From NCBI GenBank assembly GCA_024195585.1, contig SWBL01000130.1, positions 59,827 to 123,826 on the forward strand: a stretch of DNA of 64,000 nucleotides. Direction: 5' to 3'. Below, piece by piece: positions 22,304 to 32,700 of the stretch. Source of the DNA: Aureobasidium sp. EXF-3400. Taxonomy: Eukaryota > Ascomycota > Dothideomycetes > Dothideales > Saccotheciaceae. Both the position numbers and the translations under genes were made by a program. Below the pieces are notes generated by a model. That model was not told the DNA's origin. It was given only the letters and a program-made list of their open reading frames with translations, and did not search any database. The first letter of the stretch is position 1, and each line of letters begins with the position of its first letter.

Positions 22304-23140
22304 TCAAAGTTTGGCTCTCTCTTGCAGTCTAGGACCAAGTGGAGCACTATCAATGACAACATTCAAACCATCTGATCCGGTTTCTGTTCTGATTTCCACC
22401 TCTTGACAGTCTTCCAGGCCAACGTCATTGGCATATTGTACGACTACAAAATCGATAGCTTTCGCGCCAAGCACAACCATTGGCGCGTGCCATGTACCAG
22501 GACCATAGGTGACAGCTTGCGAACCATTGGCAAGAAAAGCGCGCCCCCGGGTGAGATCTGGCTCGCCCGGACCTTTAGGCAGTTGGGGCTCAGGGCTAGA
22601 CTCCGACGACGAGGCGGTAGAGTTGTCAACTGGAGAAGGTTGAGCCCTGAAGAAAATCTCGGTCCAGCTCCGTTGTTGTTTCGGGACATGTTGGGGATAG
22701 AGTAATGGTTGGTCCATCGTTTTGCATGTGGGAGCAACGATGACAAGGTAAGCCGTTGTTGCATCTACGGCCGCAAGACCGAGTGGAACAAAGGTTTGAG
22801 GCGTGAACGGGTGTCGTTCCATAATCTGCACAGCAAATTTCTCCTGAGTGGTATTGGAGCCGGTACTGTTGGATTGCAATTGGCGCGGTGAACAAACGAA
22901 CATGTTCATAACAGCCCTCGCAGGATTTCCACTAGGAGCCAGATGATAGTAGTTGGTGACATGAGAGACGTCGATGTACTTCAGAGCCGAGCCTTGATTC
23001 GCTTTGACGACCTTTGGCTGTTGTGATCTCCCAGTTGCGCTCACTGGATTCTCGACGACGGTACCAAACTCAGCAAAGGCATCTTGAGTCAAGGGCTGTA
23101 CCGAAAGATTCAGGTTCGGCGCAACTACGTGAGGCAGCAT
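22304..23140 (-). CDS. ureidoglycolate lyase (allantoin degradation)
   Basis: Single exon, 278 residues from the ATG at 23140; the frame also has a GTG two codons earlier, which is not used here. Ureidoglycolate lyase splits ureidoglycolate into glyoxylate and urea, the last step of allantoin breakdown that releases nitrogen from purines. Family signs are the N-terminal LTQDAFAEFGTVVENP, the central LVIVAPTC region, and the C-terminal TYGPGTWHAPMVVLG with active-site His, followed by FVVVQYANDVGLEDCQEVEI. A low-complexity Ser/Pro insertion (about residues 170-200) separates the two halves and is longer than in bacterial AllA. Probably cytosolic or peroxisomal. Equivalent to yeast Dal3. No other allantoin genes are in the window, so it is not clustered as in yeast. 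Confidence 0.9.
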   Translation of the reverse strand: MLPHVVAPNLNLSVQPLTQDAFAEFGTVVENPVSATGRSQQPKVVKANQGSALKYIDVSHVTNYYHLAPSGNPARAVMNMFVCSPRQLQSNSTGSNTTQEKFAVQIMERHPFTPQTFVPLGLAAVDATTAYLVIVAPTCKTMDQPLLYPQHVPKQQRSWTEIFFRAQPSPVDNSTASSSESSPEPQLPKGPGEPDLTRGRAFLANGSQAVTYGPGTWHAPMVVLGAKAIDFVVVQYANDVGLEDCQEVEIRTETGSDGLNVVIDSAPLGPRLQERAKL

Positions 23141-23373
23141 TCCCACAGTGAAACTCGTGTAATTTGCTGGAAACCTTTATGAATGAGAAATTGATATCAC
23201 GACGAGCGTTCCAGTTTATGATGGAGAGGCTCGAGGATGATCTCCGAGTTCGGGCTTGGAGGTGCCAAGACTCCACGAAACGCGAAACTTGGAAACGCGT
23301 CTTCCATCAAGACGCGTCTCATACCATCGTTTTGGCGACGACAACACATTATTGATATCACAGTATATTTAAC

Positions 23374-24574
23374 ATGAGCACTTCTATCAAGTAAGTCAAA
23401 ACGATTGGCAGTAGATGATAAGTATTGACTTCAGGTTTCCAGACCATCGTTAAGGACATATTCGAAAACATACTCCAAGAGGAAACCACAGAATGGCCTC
23501 GACAGTGCCCTCAAACGACGACGTATCTCGGTGATCACGAGCGACGAGAGCGATGCTGCTCCCTCGTCAGATCTTCCATCTTCCGATCTCCCGTCATCAG
23601 ATGTAGCTCTCTTCTCTGACGAGAATATTCCACCTCCAACTCCTCCATCTTCACCGCCCAGCCTCGCAATCTCTCCATCGACTGTTCTTCCAAAGCTACA
23701 ACTTCCGAAACCTCAGATTGATAAGCTTGAACCAATTGTGAAGCTTACTCCAAACTCATCAAAACCGCTTGTTCAAATGCAGCTCAACTTCGGCCAGTCG
23801 ATGCGAAAGACTTGCAAAGAGTGCCGCATGGAATACGTGCCTTCAGCTCCAGAGGATGTCGCTCTTCATAAAAAGTTCCACGCCCAGCACGTTAATGGCG
23901 TTTCTTTGGACCGAGACTTTCTCACCAAAATCAAGGCTGAGAAGTCTGTGTGGCATGGACCGCAAGGAGATTTCATCATATCCCTCAGTGGCTCTCAGGA
24001 CCCAAAACACTGGCTCAAGAAAGCTCGCGCTGTATTTGATATGGCAACAGCAGATCTGGGTGCTGTGGATATACCTGATGAGAAGTTGTGGGGATCACAA
24101 TTCGCTACATCAGGTGCTCGAAACAAAGCAGCCGATGTGAAGGAGGAGAAGGATGACAGGTACAAGCTGTATCTTTACATGGACAATGGCAGATGTGTGG
24201 GACTTTGTCTTGCGGAAGGGATTGAGAAGGCATTCAAAGTGATCGAGCCAAAGATAAAGGCAGAAAAAGAGAAGGGAGCAGAGGAAGAAGAAGAGAAGAA
24301 GGTGCTAAACTCAGCAGGGGCTCAGGGAAGTGAGCTACTTTCCATCAGTCAAGACACAGATGAAGCAGCAATTGGCATATCTCGAATCTGGACATCTCGA
24401 GGGTCAAGGAAGAAGGGCATCGCAAGGGCACTGTTAAAGTGCGTTGCGAAGACGTTCCTATCCAAGGTTACATCGAAAGAGTTGGTTGCCTTTAGTCAAC
24501 CTACCGAGATGGGCACAGCACTAGCCAGGCGTTGGTTTGGTCAGGAATACGGATGGCATGTGTACATTGATTGA
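23374..24574 (+). CDS. ECO1: sister-chromatid cohesion acetyltransferase (Eco1/ESCO family)
   Basis: Two exons: a 17-nt first exon (23374-23390) and 23443-24574, joined over a 52-nt intron whose acceptor (TTTCCAG) is chosen by phase. The result is 382 residues starting MSTSIKPSLRTYSK. The family acetylates the Smc3 subunit of cohesin in S phase, in the nucleus. Seen: a basic PIP-box-poor N-terminus, a Ser/Pro-rich linker, the CCHH zinc finger (CKECRMEYVP, then ALHKKFHAQHV, about residues 120-147) and the C-terminal acetyltransferase domain with IGISRIWTSRGSRKKGIARALL (acetyl-CoA loop R/G-x-x-G-x-A; quoted in part) and FSQPTEMGTALARRWFG. A charged insertion (KEKGAEEEEEKK, about residue 290) lies inside the acetyltransferase domain. 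The next gene follows in the same direction after 286 bases. Confidence 0.9.
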
Positions 24575-24860
24575 CGTCTATTGGTAGAATAGATACCGGT
24601 AATAATAGCAAGACGAGCAATGAGTTCTTCGATGGCGCATGACTTGACGTCGTTGGCTATGCCGTCACCTAATCACAGAGTTCAGACAGTCAAGAAAGAG
24701 TTTCAGTTATTGTCCGTCCGCGGGGTCGGCGTGCCCGGAAGCAAAACACACGGACGGCTAGCTCGTCGTCAGGCCACGGAGAGACAGCGATGATGTCGAC
24801 CTTGCACATGCACGATGAAGCAATGAGCCGGTAAAGAAGCACAGCGCGATTCTTGGAACA

Positions 24861-26680
24861 ATGGCGGGCAATCCATTCAGAAAGTCGCAGTTTCTGTCAC
24901 TGGACGTTAACGCCGCGCGTGAAGCAGCGGCCGACAGCTCAGGACTAGAGACTAGTCAGGCACCAGCAACATCAACAACCACGCAGGGTAAGAGCTGCCC
25001 GCTGTTCCTGCCCCGACAAGCACCTAATTCGAGAGCTCTCTAGCCAAGACAAAAGGCAAGGTGCAAAAGAAAGTTAGGATCTTGTCGCCTGTCGTCAGCC
25101 CAGACTCGCCGGCAGCCTATCGAGATCAATATGATCCCTTCGACTCATACCTCAACCCCGTGGGGCAGCCTACACCACAGACGACTGGAGAAGCAGAGAC
25201 GGACGTAGCACGCGAGCTGCGCAAGTCCTTTATCGACTCGCTGGCAAGGGGACCAACCACCCCGAATCGAGAAGCCTTGTCCACAGCTCCATCGATAGCT
25301 CCAGCCCCAGCTTCAGCCCCTGTGCCAGAAAGAATGCAGGCTTCATCTCAGTCTGTGCAACAAGCACCATACAACCCATTTGCCAAAACGTTGGCTACAA
25401 TGGACCCCCAGAATGCCGCCTCGGCCCCTGTCGGACTCTCCAAGGACACATCCGCTGCTTCCGCTAAGCCGGCCATGGATGTAGATGCCTTCACACGCAT
25501 GCTCTTGACCGGCAACACTCCATCTGCATCACCTGGACCCATGACACCCTCAGCTGGTTTTCCGTCTGCTGCCGCCAACTCTCTCGGAGACCTGCACCCC
25601 GAGTCTCCCTCTGCTTCCGACGACGAACACCACGAACAGCCTCCAGAACCAGACTATGAGCAACTGACAGGCCTTGTCAGAACACCAGACACCCAGTCGA
25701 AGAAACCCAAACCACCACCTCCTGCACATCACCACGGCAAGGCTCTGCCCACGCCCAGCAAAGGTCCACAAACTGTCTCTTTTGCCGATTTCGACATCCC
25801 TGCTACTCCTCCTGCTCTTCCCTCGCCATCACTCGACTCGCCGAAGCCACATCTCGTCAGATCACCTTCTGATCTGAACAAGCCTCTACCTCCACCTCCT
25901 CGGCCGCATCGATCCCCAAGCCCCGATGTCACTCCCTCTATTCCCGTGCAAATTGACGGTCCCGCTCAATCGCCTCAGCTGGCTGCCGAGGACTTCAATC
26001 TTGATTTGAGAAAAGCTCCTCCGCCACCTCTCTCACGCAGGAGCAGTCAGATGCGAAGCTCGAGCGGCCGGCCCCGCAGCAGCTCCAATCTCTCGAGATC
26101 TTCTGTCCCAGATGACTATTCGGATGGCACGGCAACACCCCCCACAAAACCTCCTCCACCGCCATCAAGGCGTCCACCTCACTCGGTAGAAACAGATCTG
26201 CCTATCCCGTCAGCACGACCACCGCCTCCACCACCATCTCGCAATGCTAGACCGCAGGCCCCGGGTGTCAGCCGTACGCCTTCCACAAACTCGGTGACTT
26301 CGCTGAACAGTCGCTCTCAAGCCAGCGTGCCACCTCCGCCTCCACCGAGACGAGGTGAAAACAAGAGACGCAGTTTGGATGGTACATTACTTTCCGCTTC
26401 TGTGCCGAGCTCACGTCGTATGAGCGACACCAGCCGCCGATCAAGCGGAGCAAGTCTCTATTCTGGGGGCAGGACATCGTCTGTGTCGTCAATCCCTACC
26501 GTCGACGAGGGTGACTCGGGTGAGGACAGAAGCTTCAATGCTACCCCGCAACCTGAGACGCAACAAGCTCGTGAAAATGGCGGTACAGCTGCTGCAGGGA
26601 ACCCTGATATCCTGGCTGATATGTCGGCGATGCAAGCCGAGATCGATGCCCTGATGGCGAGGTCAAAAGGTGGTTCTTGA
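24861..26680 (+). CDS. proline-rich protein with many poly-proline motifs
   Basis: Two exons (24861-24987, 25044-26680) with a 56-nt intron (GTAAGA donor, CTCTAG acceptor) give 587 residues. The N-terminus starts MAGNPFRKSQFLSLD, with NPF, and DPFDSYLNP follows near residue 85; NPF and DPF motifs bind EH-domain and adaptor proteins in endocytosis. The rest is disordered and contains many runs such as KPPPPPSRRPP and RPPPPPPS, typical ligands of SH3 and WW domains and of profilin. A short acidic helix-like end (DMSAMQAEIDALMAR) closes the protein. From these motifs I infer an endocytic or cortical actin adaptor. No catalytic domain is present, and I do not recognise a named orthologue. Confidence 0.8.
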
Positions 26681-27101
26681 GTTTTAGACAAGACCGGTGG
26701 GTACAAGAGTCAATTTTCTTATCTCGAATCAAACGAAATTTATGACAGAGTGTTTTCCATTTTCTTATCTTCCGAGGGCTTTTGCGAACAAAAACTAGAC
26801 TTTGGGTGCTTTTTGCTATTTCCATCTCTCTCATTGCTCCACCACAGAAAAAAAAAGACTCTTCCTTCCAGAACTTCACTGCCTTACTTTCCTGCTTTTG
26901 CTCTGATCTTGCTGTATCTTTCTGCCTTGTGCTTTCAGTCATGCTCGCGTGTCGTAGAGGTCTTCTTTCTGTCTTCCCATCCCTATCTCAACACCCAACT
27001 TTCTCGGATTTGATTCGCAGAAAGAGCCAGCTGTATGAACGATGGAGAGAAAGGCAATTCAAACATTCTCTATTCACCCCTCAACTCCCGCTCCCAGCTC
27101 T
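26681..27101. other. convergent 3' region
   Basis: Tail-to-tail interval between the proline-rich gene and the 820-residue gene. It is T-rich on the plus strand with several pyrimidine tracts. Short frames here do not extend into a recognisable protein. Confidence 0.5.
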
Positions 27102-29564
27102 TCAAATTTGCACAAAACTTTCTCTGCTCCATCCAAAGTGCTTCTTCAGTCTCTTGCCTATAGATTGCAGCATGACGCTGTCGATCTTAGCGACTGGATG
27201 AGGACGGTGGAAGATGATCTTCTTCTTGGAGGGGTGTTCGAAGGCAACACCTGAGCCACCGACGTTGCGAGCGTTGAAGTTGAGATCATTCATTGCATGG
27301 ACGAACAAGTCCCAGTCTGTGTCCTTTGACGAAACTTCCTCGATGGAGGTTGGGAACATCTTTCTGATAATCTCGAGGGCGCGAGGGGTTGCTGAGATCT
27401 GTTGATTCTCGATGATGGACTCAACGTCCGTACCTTTACCAGGCGAGACAGGTGCTGCTTGGTTGGCTGGCGCACTGGCTGGTTGAGATGGGCGTGTCTT
27501 TGGCTTGGCAGCTCGTTCTTCAATGGTCAGTGCCGCCACGTCTGGGCCAGTATCCCAAAATCTTTCCTCGGTTCCAACTTTCACGAGCTTCTTGGTCAGA
27601 GCTGCTGCTACGATGGCATCTGATACCTGCAATCGCTCATTCTCGACGATCTCTGCGTACTCGGCGCTGTGTGAGACGGACATGGCCGCGAGAGAGTCAT
27701 CGAGCTCTTCCTGCGTCAATCTCGTGCGTAAATAAAACTCCTCACCAAGAGCTTTGCGCGCTTTGTCCCAGAAAGTGGTAAGAGCCTTACGTTCAGCAGT
27801 TCTGCAGTCAAGCCATGCTTCGTTCTTACGACCGGCTGCGGGTGTCAATTGCTCGAACAACTCGAGACTTTCTACTGGAAATGCAGTTGGCTCTGATTCT
27901 TGTGTGCGAGTACCACGTATCATGAGTCTGGTGCAAGGGGTCGAGTTTTCCTCTAGCATTTTGAATATTTCTTCCCGTCCTCGACGTGGAAACACAGGAC
28001 GATGTAGTCGGAGAGCCAAGAGCATCTCGTTTTTTGCTGCAAAGTCCGACATCTTCTCGTACACTGTCTCATCCAATCGTGCGCGCTCCTCAGGGCCGGC
28101 TTCGGCCAGATGGGCCTCAAGTCTAGCAAAGAGCTCGATATTGTCAAAGTTGGCACCGTCGTTTGGCGCACTTTGGAGCTCTGTCAAGATCCAGTCAAGT
28201 GTATCTTCTTGATAGTGCTGGTAGGCGGGTGGCTGGTCACGTCGGCGATCAAACATTCCTTTTCCCGGGATGCCTGGGGGCGTGCTCAATACTGTCCACT
28301 TCCAAAGGTGTTGGAACCCTGGGCGCTGCGCGATATACCCGGACAGATGCTCGATTCTTTGGTCCACTAGTACCAGAAGAGCGGATTCCAAAGTGGAGAG
28401 ATTCACCTCAAGACGGCGCGGAAGCGGTTGACCTGGATGAATGCTGTCTGAGTAGCGACGGTAATAATCTCGCACACAGGACCATTCTGCAAGCAATGTC
28501 CGCCAGATCATATAATCTTCCACCGCCACAACTATATCCTTTGCGATGAGCACGTGTCTCCAGCAAGTCTTGTATACCTCACCCATTGCTGAGGCCTTAA
28601 CGAAGCGGCGGAAATAAGAGGGGTCTGTCTGTAGGAGCCAAAGGTGATCCTGAGCTGCTTGCATTCGAGACTTCGCGATGGAGCAGTAGTGGTCAACGTC
28701 AAAGTTGGGAGGAGTGGAGAAAGGTCGGTTGACATAATCCGACCACAGCTCGATGTTGTTGGATTGCTTGGAGCCGGCTCGGACAAATTCTTGCCACTTG
28801 TCAGAGGCGCCAGTAGTGCTGCGATCGACCCCTTCCAGGATAAGATCCACAATGGCACGAAGTCGAGAGAACATCAGAGCCTGAGCTTCGACGATCAACA
28901 GAGCTCGTGGATAGCCGACAATATCCCAGCGTTCTGCGGCCTCCTTGTTCCAGGGAACGAGCTTGCCGTAGTTGACACCATGCATGACAACACAGTATTT
29001 TCCACAGTACTCCAAGTTGAATCGCCCATGAGCCCAGCTCTGTATGAACTGGTGGTTGTCAAAGGGTGCCCATTCTTCTGGTGAATGGTAGACGCGGTGA
29101 TGTAGCAGACCCAGAAGGACTGATGGGTTTGCCTTCATGACAGCTGTGCTCAAGTGAGGCAGTAGCCAACTCCTGCGGCGCTCTCGCGATTCTTGCCATG
29201 AGTCTACCTCGCCCTCGATCCGAAGTCTGAACCACGGCTCCTTCTCGATGGTTGGATCTGCTAGTAGCAAGAGAGCCTCGCGCTTTTGTCGACTCTTTTT
29301 TCTCCATCTGCTTGAAATTGCGTTTCCATGCTTGTCGCATAGGCCAGCAAGATAGGCTCTGTCGATGTTGATCTGGTTGATGTAGTTGGCGAGCGAAGTT
29401 TGTGCAGCGGCCGGTGTGACCACGGTTGCATATCTGTATCTGTCGAGATTTTGCCGGTCCATTGTGAGAAACTGCCATCCACAATTGGTGCATTCGCAAG
29501 GGGGCTCCTCTTTCGGACCAAGCGCCAGCTTGAAGTCGGCGGCTCTGTATGGGGTCGCAGACAT
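27102..29564 (-). CDS. uncharacterised 820-aa protein with a HicA-like C-terminal domain
   Basis: Single long exon, ATG at 29564. The N-terminus carries one CTNCGWQFL Cys pair and a basic stretch (RWRKKSRQKREALL, about residue 90). The middle is a long alpha-helical region without known motifs (LWKWTVLSTPPG, DTLDWILTELQSAP). A Pro/Ala-rich linker (SQPASAPANQAAP) leads to the last 100 residues. There WDLFVHAMNDLNFNARNVG, then GSGVAFEHP, IIFHRPHP and LQSIGKRLKKHFGW follow the order of the small HicA-type double-stranded-RNA-binding fold (Gly-Ser, a conserved His in H-x-PH, and a terminal helix). Similar proteins are widespread in filamentous ascomycetes, some labelled Ipa protein. RNA binding is an inference from the fold. 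Conserved but of unknown cellular role. Confidence 0.8.
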   Translation of the reverse strand: MSATPYRAADFKLALGPKEEPPCECTNCGWQFLTMDRQNLDRYRYATVVTPAAAQTSLANYINQINIDRAYLAGLCDKHGNAISSRWRKKSRQKREALLLLADPTIEKEPWFRLRIEGEVDSWQESRERRRSWLLPHLSTAVMKANPSVLLGLLHHRVYHSPEEWAPFDNHQFIQSWAHGRFNLEYCGKYCVVMHGVNYGKLVPWNKEAAERWDIVGYPRALLIVEAQALMFSRLRAIVDLILEGVDRSTTGASDKWQEFVRAGSKQSNNIELWSDYVNRPFSTPPNFDVDHYCSIAKSRMQAAQDHLWLLQTDPSYFRRFVKASAMGEVYKTCWRHVLIAKDIVVAVEDYMIWRTLLAEWSCVRDYYRRYSDSIHPGQPLPRRLEVNLSTLESALLVLVDQRIEHLSGYIAQRPGFQHLWKWTVLSTPPGIPGKGMFDRRRDQPPAYQHYQEDTLDWILTELQSAPNDGANFDNIELFARLEAHLAEAGPEERARLDETVYEKMSDFAAKNEMLLALRLHRPVFPRRGREEIFKMLEENSTPCTRLMIRGTRTQESEPTAFPVESLELFEQLTPAAGRKNEAWLDCRTAERKALTTFWDKARKALGEEFYLRTRLTQEELDDSLAAMSVSHSAEYAEIVENERLQVSDAIVAAALTKKLVKVGTEERFWDTGPDVAALTIEERAAKPKTRPSQPASAPANQAAPVSPGKGTDVESIIENQQISATPRALEIIRKMFPTSIEEVSSKDTDWDLFVHAMNDLNFNARNVGGSGVAFEHPSKKKIIFHRPHPVAKIDSVMLQSIGKRLKKHFGWSRESFVQI

Positions 29565-31192
29565 GGTGTCGTGGTGATCTACTCACTCGATATCAGTACA
29601 TCCGGCGAAGCAAGGAGCCGACGTGCTCACAAGTGTACGGTTGTTATGTCGGTGCTCGCAGTGAGGTCAAAACTGAAGCTCAGCGACTGCGGGACCGAAG
29701 TGTCTCGATCTCTCGATGGGTGCGTGGAGCATACGTTCTTGACGGGTGAATGGTGTGACTGCGCACAACAGACAGAGTGCCGCTCGGATTTGATCACTGT
29801 TGGTCGTTTTTCGGTATGAGACAAAGAGAGGAGGAGTGGGAGGTAGAAACGCGCTCGGTTTCTCTTCCCTTCGTGTGTTTGTTGTGAAGTTGCGTGAAGC
29901 GGCGACCTGCATAATGCACTTGATTCGGGCGATTGCATGGGAAACACCGCGGTCGAAACGACAGACTCCGAATGCGCGCGAGATGCGTCTGCATTCACTC
30001 GAGGAATAACACGCGTGCACGAGGACAACAACAACAACATCTGATGGGAGAGAAATAACACGATTGAATTGCTATATTGACATAAGATTGTCGGTACTCG
30101 CTCTCTCTTACTTCCATGTACGCTCGCCGGGTGATCGGACACTTGCCAAAGAAGATGAAATCCCTTCAGAAGCAAATGCCGCACACAATGGCATTGAATC
30201 CATACCCAGATGACTTTGCCAAAGGGGGCGCACCCCCAAAGACAAGTCCTGGAGGATGAGTTAGTAGAGCGCATCGCACAAAGCGAATTGATGAGTCCGG
30301 AAAACTTCTGGGCAAGATGATATTGAGGATGATCTTCTTCAAGGGACCCCGCTGGAAGAGAGACCACCATCAAGCTGCCGACGAAGAAGCTCCAACACTC
30401 CAGACGACCAGAGTGGCATGGGAAAGAGAAGCAGAGGTGGAGAGGAGGGCTTTATTTATAGGGAGCTCTGCTGCCTGCGCGACGAGCTTGCTTATGTAAT
30501 CCTTAGTAAGCAGCGTATTGGCGGAAACTTCCAGCGGTCTTGGCTTTCACTCTGCACTCGACAGACCTTCTCTTCTGCGAGAGTTGAATTGAATTCTGAA
30601 AGTGATCATTTTTGTACTACAGAACCATTTTATATGTTTTCTCCACATTTTGCTGTCTTGACAGGCGCCACAGCCGTTGCAGATCACTATTGTACATGAA
30701 ACACCTGAAACACCTGAACCGTGCGAATGCTCGAAGTCTTCGGCTTTGTGAGCAGAACTTCCATTGATTGCTGCCCATAAATACATGGTCAACTGGACTT
30801 ATATACTGCTCAGATAGTCTTCTGAATGGTAATTATTCCTCATGTGTGTCAGTACTATCGCTGTATCTGGCAGTTTCTTAGTTGCCTGGTTCTTGACATG
30901 CTTCCTGGACTCGAAACATACTGCCGACTTCCAAACTTCAGGAAAGTCGAGAATATCCATCAACTCGCTGAACGTCGCACCGACATCGTTGCAGCTGGTC
31001 AATCTAGCTACATACCATGTCCAAGTATGTCAACCGATAGTTAAATCACCGAATTCACAGCTACAGGTTCTGCAATGGCTTCTCGAATGTGACAACAGGG
31101 TTACTAGCACAACGATTGAAATGACGCACAGACCGTGATGCAATGTCTCGACTTCGAGCCAACGCGATAGCAGCAGTCCAAAGACAACAATC
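29565..31192. other. divergent promoter region, about 1.6 kb
   Basis: Lies between the 820-residue gene (leftward) and the GRASP gene (rightward). The largest frame (29627-30373, minus) is 248 codons, but its composition is random-looking and it has no domain, so I do not call it. A short CAA repeat occurs near 30028-30040. Confidence 0.5.
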
Positions 31193-32353
31193 ATGGCAAA
31201 TATGTTTGGAGCTTTGAACAGATTCATCTCGCGCCTTGACGCCGATCCACAAGCTCAGAAGCAGAGTGGAGGATCCGACACGTATGGATTCCAGGTGCTC
31301 AGAAACAACAACCCAGAGCTGCCCCTGGAGCCATGGTTCGACTCGATCATTGGTATCAATGGCCGCACCATTGTACGCGCAAACATTCTTCCATGCAACA
31401 TGTTTCACCAGCTAAGAAATTTTAGGACAACCCCGAGCCCAGCCTCTTCATCCAGGAGCTACGCAACTGCGCCGGTACCAACATCAGCCTGGGAGTTTAC
31501 AGCGCCAAAGGACAGCAGATTCGCGAAGTCTTCATCTCGGTTCCGTCGGACAACTCGCCGCTGGGTCTCGCTCTGCAGTGGTCACCGCTCACGACAACTG
31601 AAGCCGTCTGGCACATTCTCGACGTAATTCCCAACTCGCCCGCCGACGCCGCTGGCCTACTGCCCTACAGCGACTATGTCATTGGAAGTCCGGAAGGCTT
31701 GATGAGAGGTGACAGCGGGCTTAGTGAGCTCATTGAAGATGTAAGAGCACATTGAGGTATATCTGGCGCCTGAGGCTGACACGACAAAACAGTTCCTCAA
31801 CCGACCACTCCGCCTGTACGTTTACAACAATGAGTACGATGTGACGCGCATGATCACAATCACACCCACGCGCGGTTGGGGTGGCGACGGCGCATTGGGC
31901 TGCGTTCTGGGTTATGGAGCTCTCCACCGTGTCCCTGCTCCGTTGAACGAGCCTGCACAAGCACCTGGAGAGACACTCTTCGAAACAGCCCGCTTCAGCA
32001 ACGAAGAGCGTCGCTCGACCTCGACCCCTGCTGGTGATTTCCTCGTACCTGCCAACTTGAACCTCAGCGCCACAACTCCACCAGCAAGCATCAGCATGGG
32101 CGGGGAGAAGAGAGGTGCTAGAAAACAAAGAGTGCATCATGCTATATCCCCTACTGCTGGACTTGACGACTATTTTGCCGAGGGAGAGCAGAAGAGTCGT
32201 GAGATGGATAATGCTCCCACGCCAAAACCAACCTCAGGTCTGCCACCACCACCGAAGGCAGGTGGTCCACCAAGAGCTACCAAATCGCCTGCTGTCGATG
32301 CAGACGTTGATGCAGCTTCCGAGAAGCTGGAAGCAGAAGTAGGGGACGCTTGA
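31193..32353 (+). CDS. GRH1: Golgi reassembly-stacking protein (GRASP55/65, Grh1-like)
   Basis: Three exons (31193-31372, 31426-31740, 31793-32353) give 351 residues; both introns are 52-53 nt and fall between codons. GRASP proteins tether early Golgi and ER-exit membranes and take part in unconventional secretion. Two tandem PDZ-like domains are visible. The first is about residues 15-105 (YGFQVLRNN, PWFDSIIGINGRTI, then after the splice LFIQELRNCAG). The second is about 106-210 (PLGLALQWSP, VIPNSPADAAGL, YVIGSPEGLMRGDSGL, LRLYVYNNEYDVTRMITI). The start MANMFGALNRFISRLD can form the N-terminal amphipathic helix used by fungal Grh1 in place of the myristoylated glycine of animal GRASPs. The C-terminal 130 residues are proline-rich and disordered, as in the family. 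Confidence 0.92.
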
Positions 32354-32700
32354 TATATTCCTCCATCAGGATATGTAAACGTCTGTCGCTTGACTTCTAT
32401 ACTAGACTCGTATACAAGAATTGACATGTACACCTACTCTGCGCTTGAACAGATTTGCAGGAAGATGCACGATTAGGTAGACATAGAGCTCCATTTGGTT
32501 GTTGTAATGCTCGGTGCCAAGGCGATGACTCTCGTGTCCAAGATGGCAGGAAGCAGCGGGAAGCTCTTGCTCGACGGGAAGCCTCAGCAACTCAACGACG
32601 CTGTCCAGCTTTCCCTTCTTCTCCTTCTTCACACCCTCACCACGTACCGCATCCATTACCACTGCAGCATCTTCATTATTCATTTGCACTGATTATCACC
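32354..32700. other. intergenic region before the App1-like gene
   Basis: Contains the GRASP 3' end and the leader of the next gene. Pyrimidine-rich near 32600-32690. An open frame runs through from 32455 into the next gene but has no in-frame family similarity before the ATG at 32701. Confidence 0.45.

Noticed and set aside
27754..28212. 152-codon plus-strand frame
   Set aside because: Antisense to the 820-residue gene; Ser/Arg-rich complement without a domain.
29627..30373. 248-codon minus-strand frame
   Set aside because: Random-looking Ser/His/Cys-rich product in the promoter interval between two divergent genes; no domain and no splice partner.
32455..32700. Extension of the App1-like frame upstream of the ATG at 32701
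   Set aside because: The signal peptide begins exactly at 32701 and the upstream translation lacks similarity, so it is a leader.
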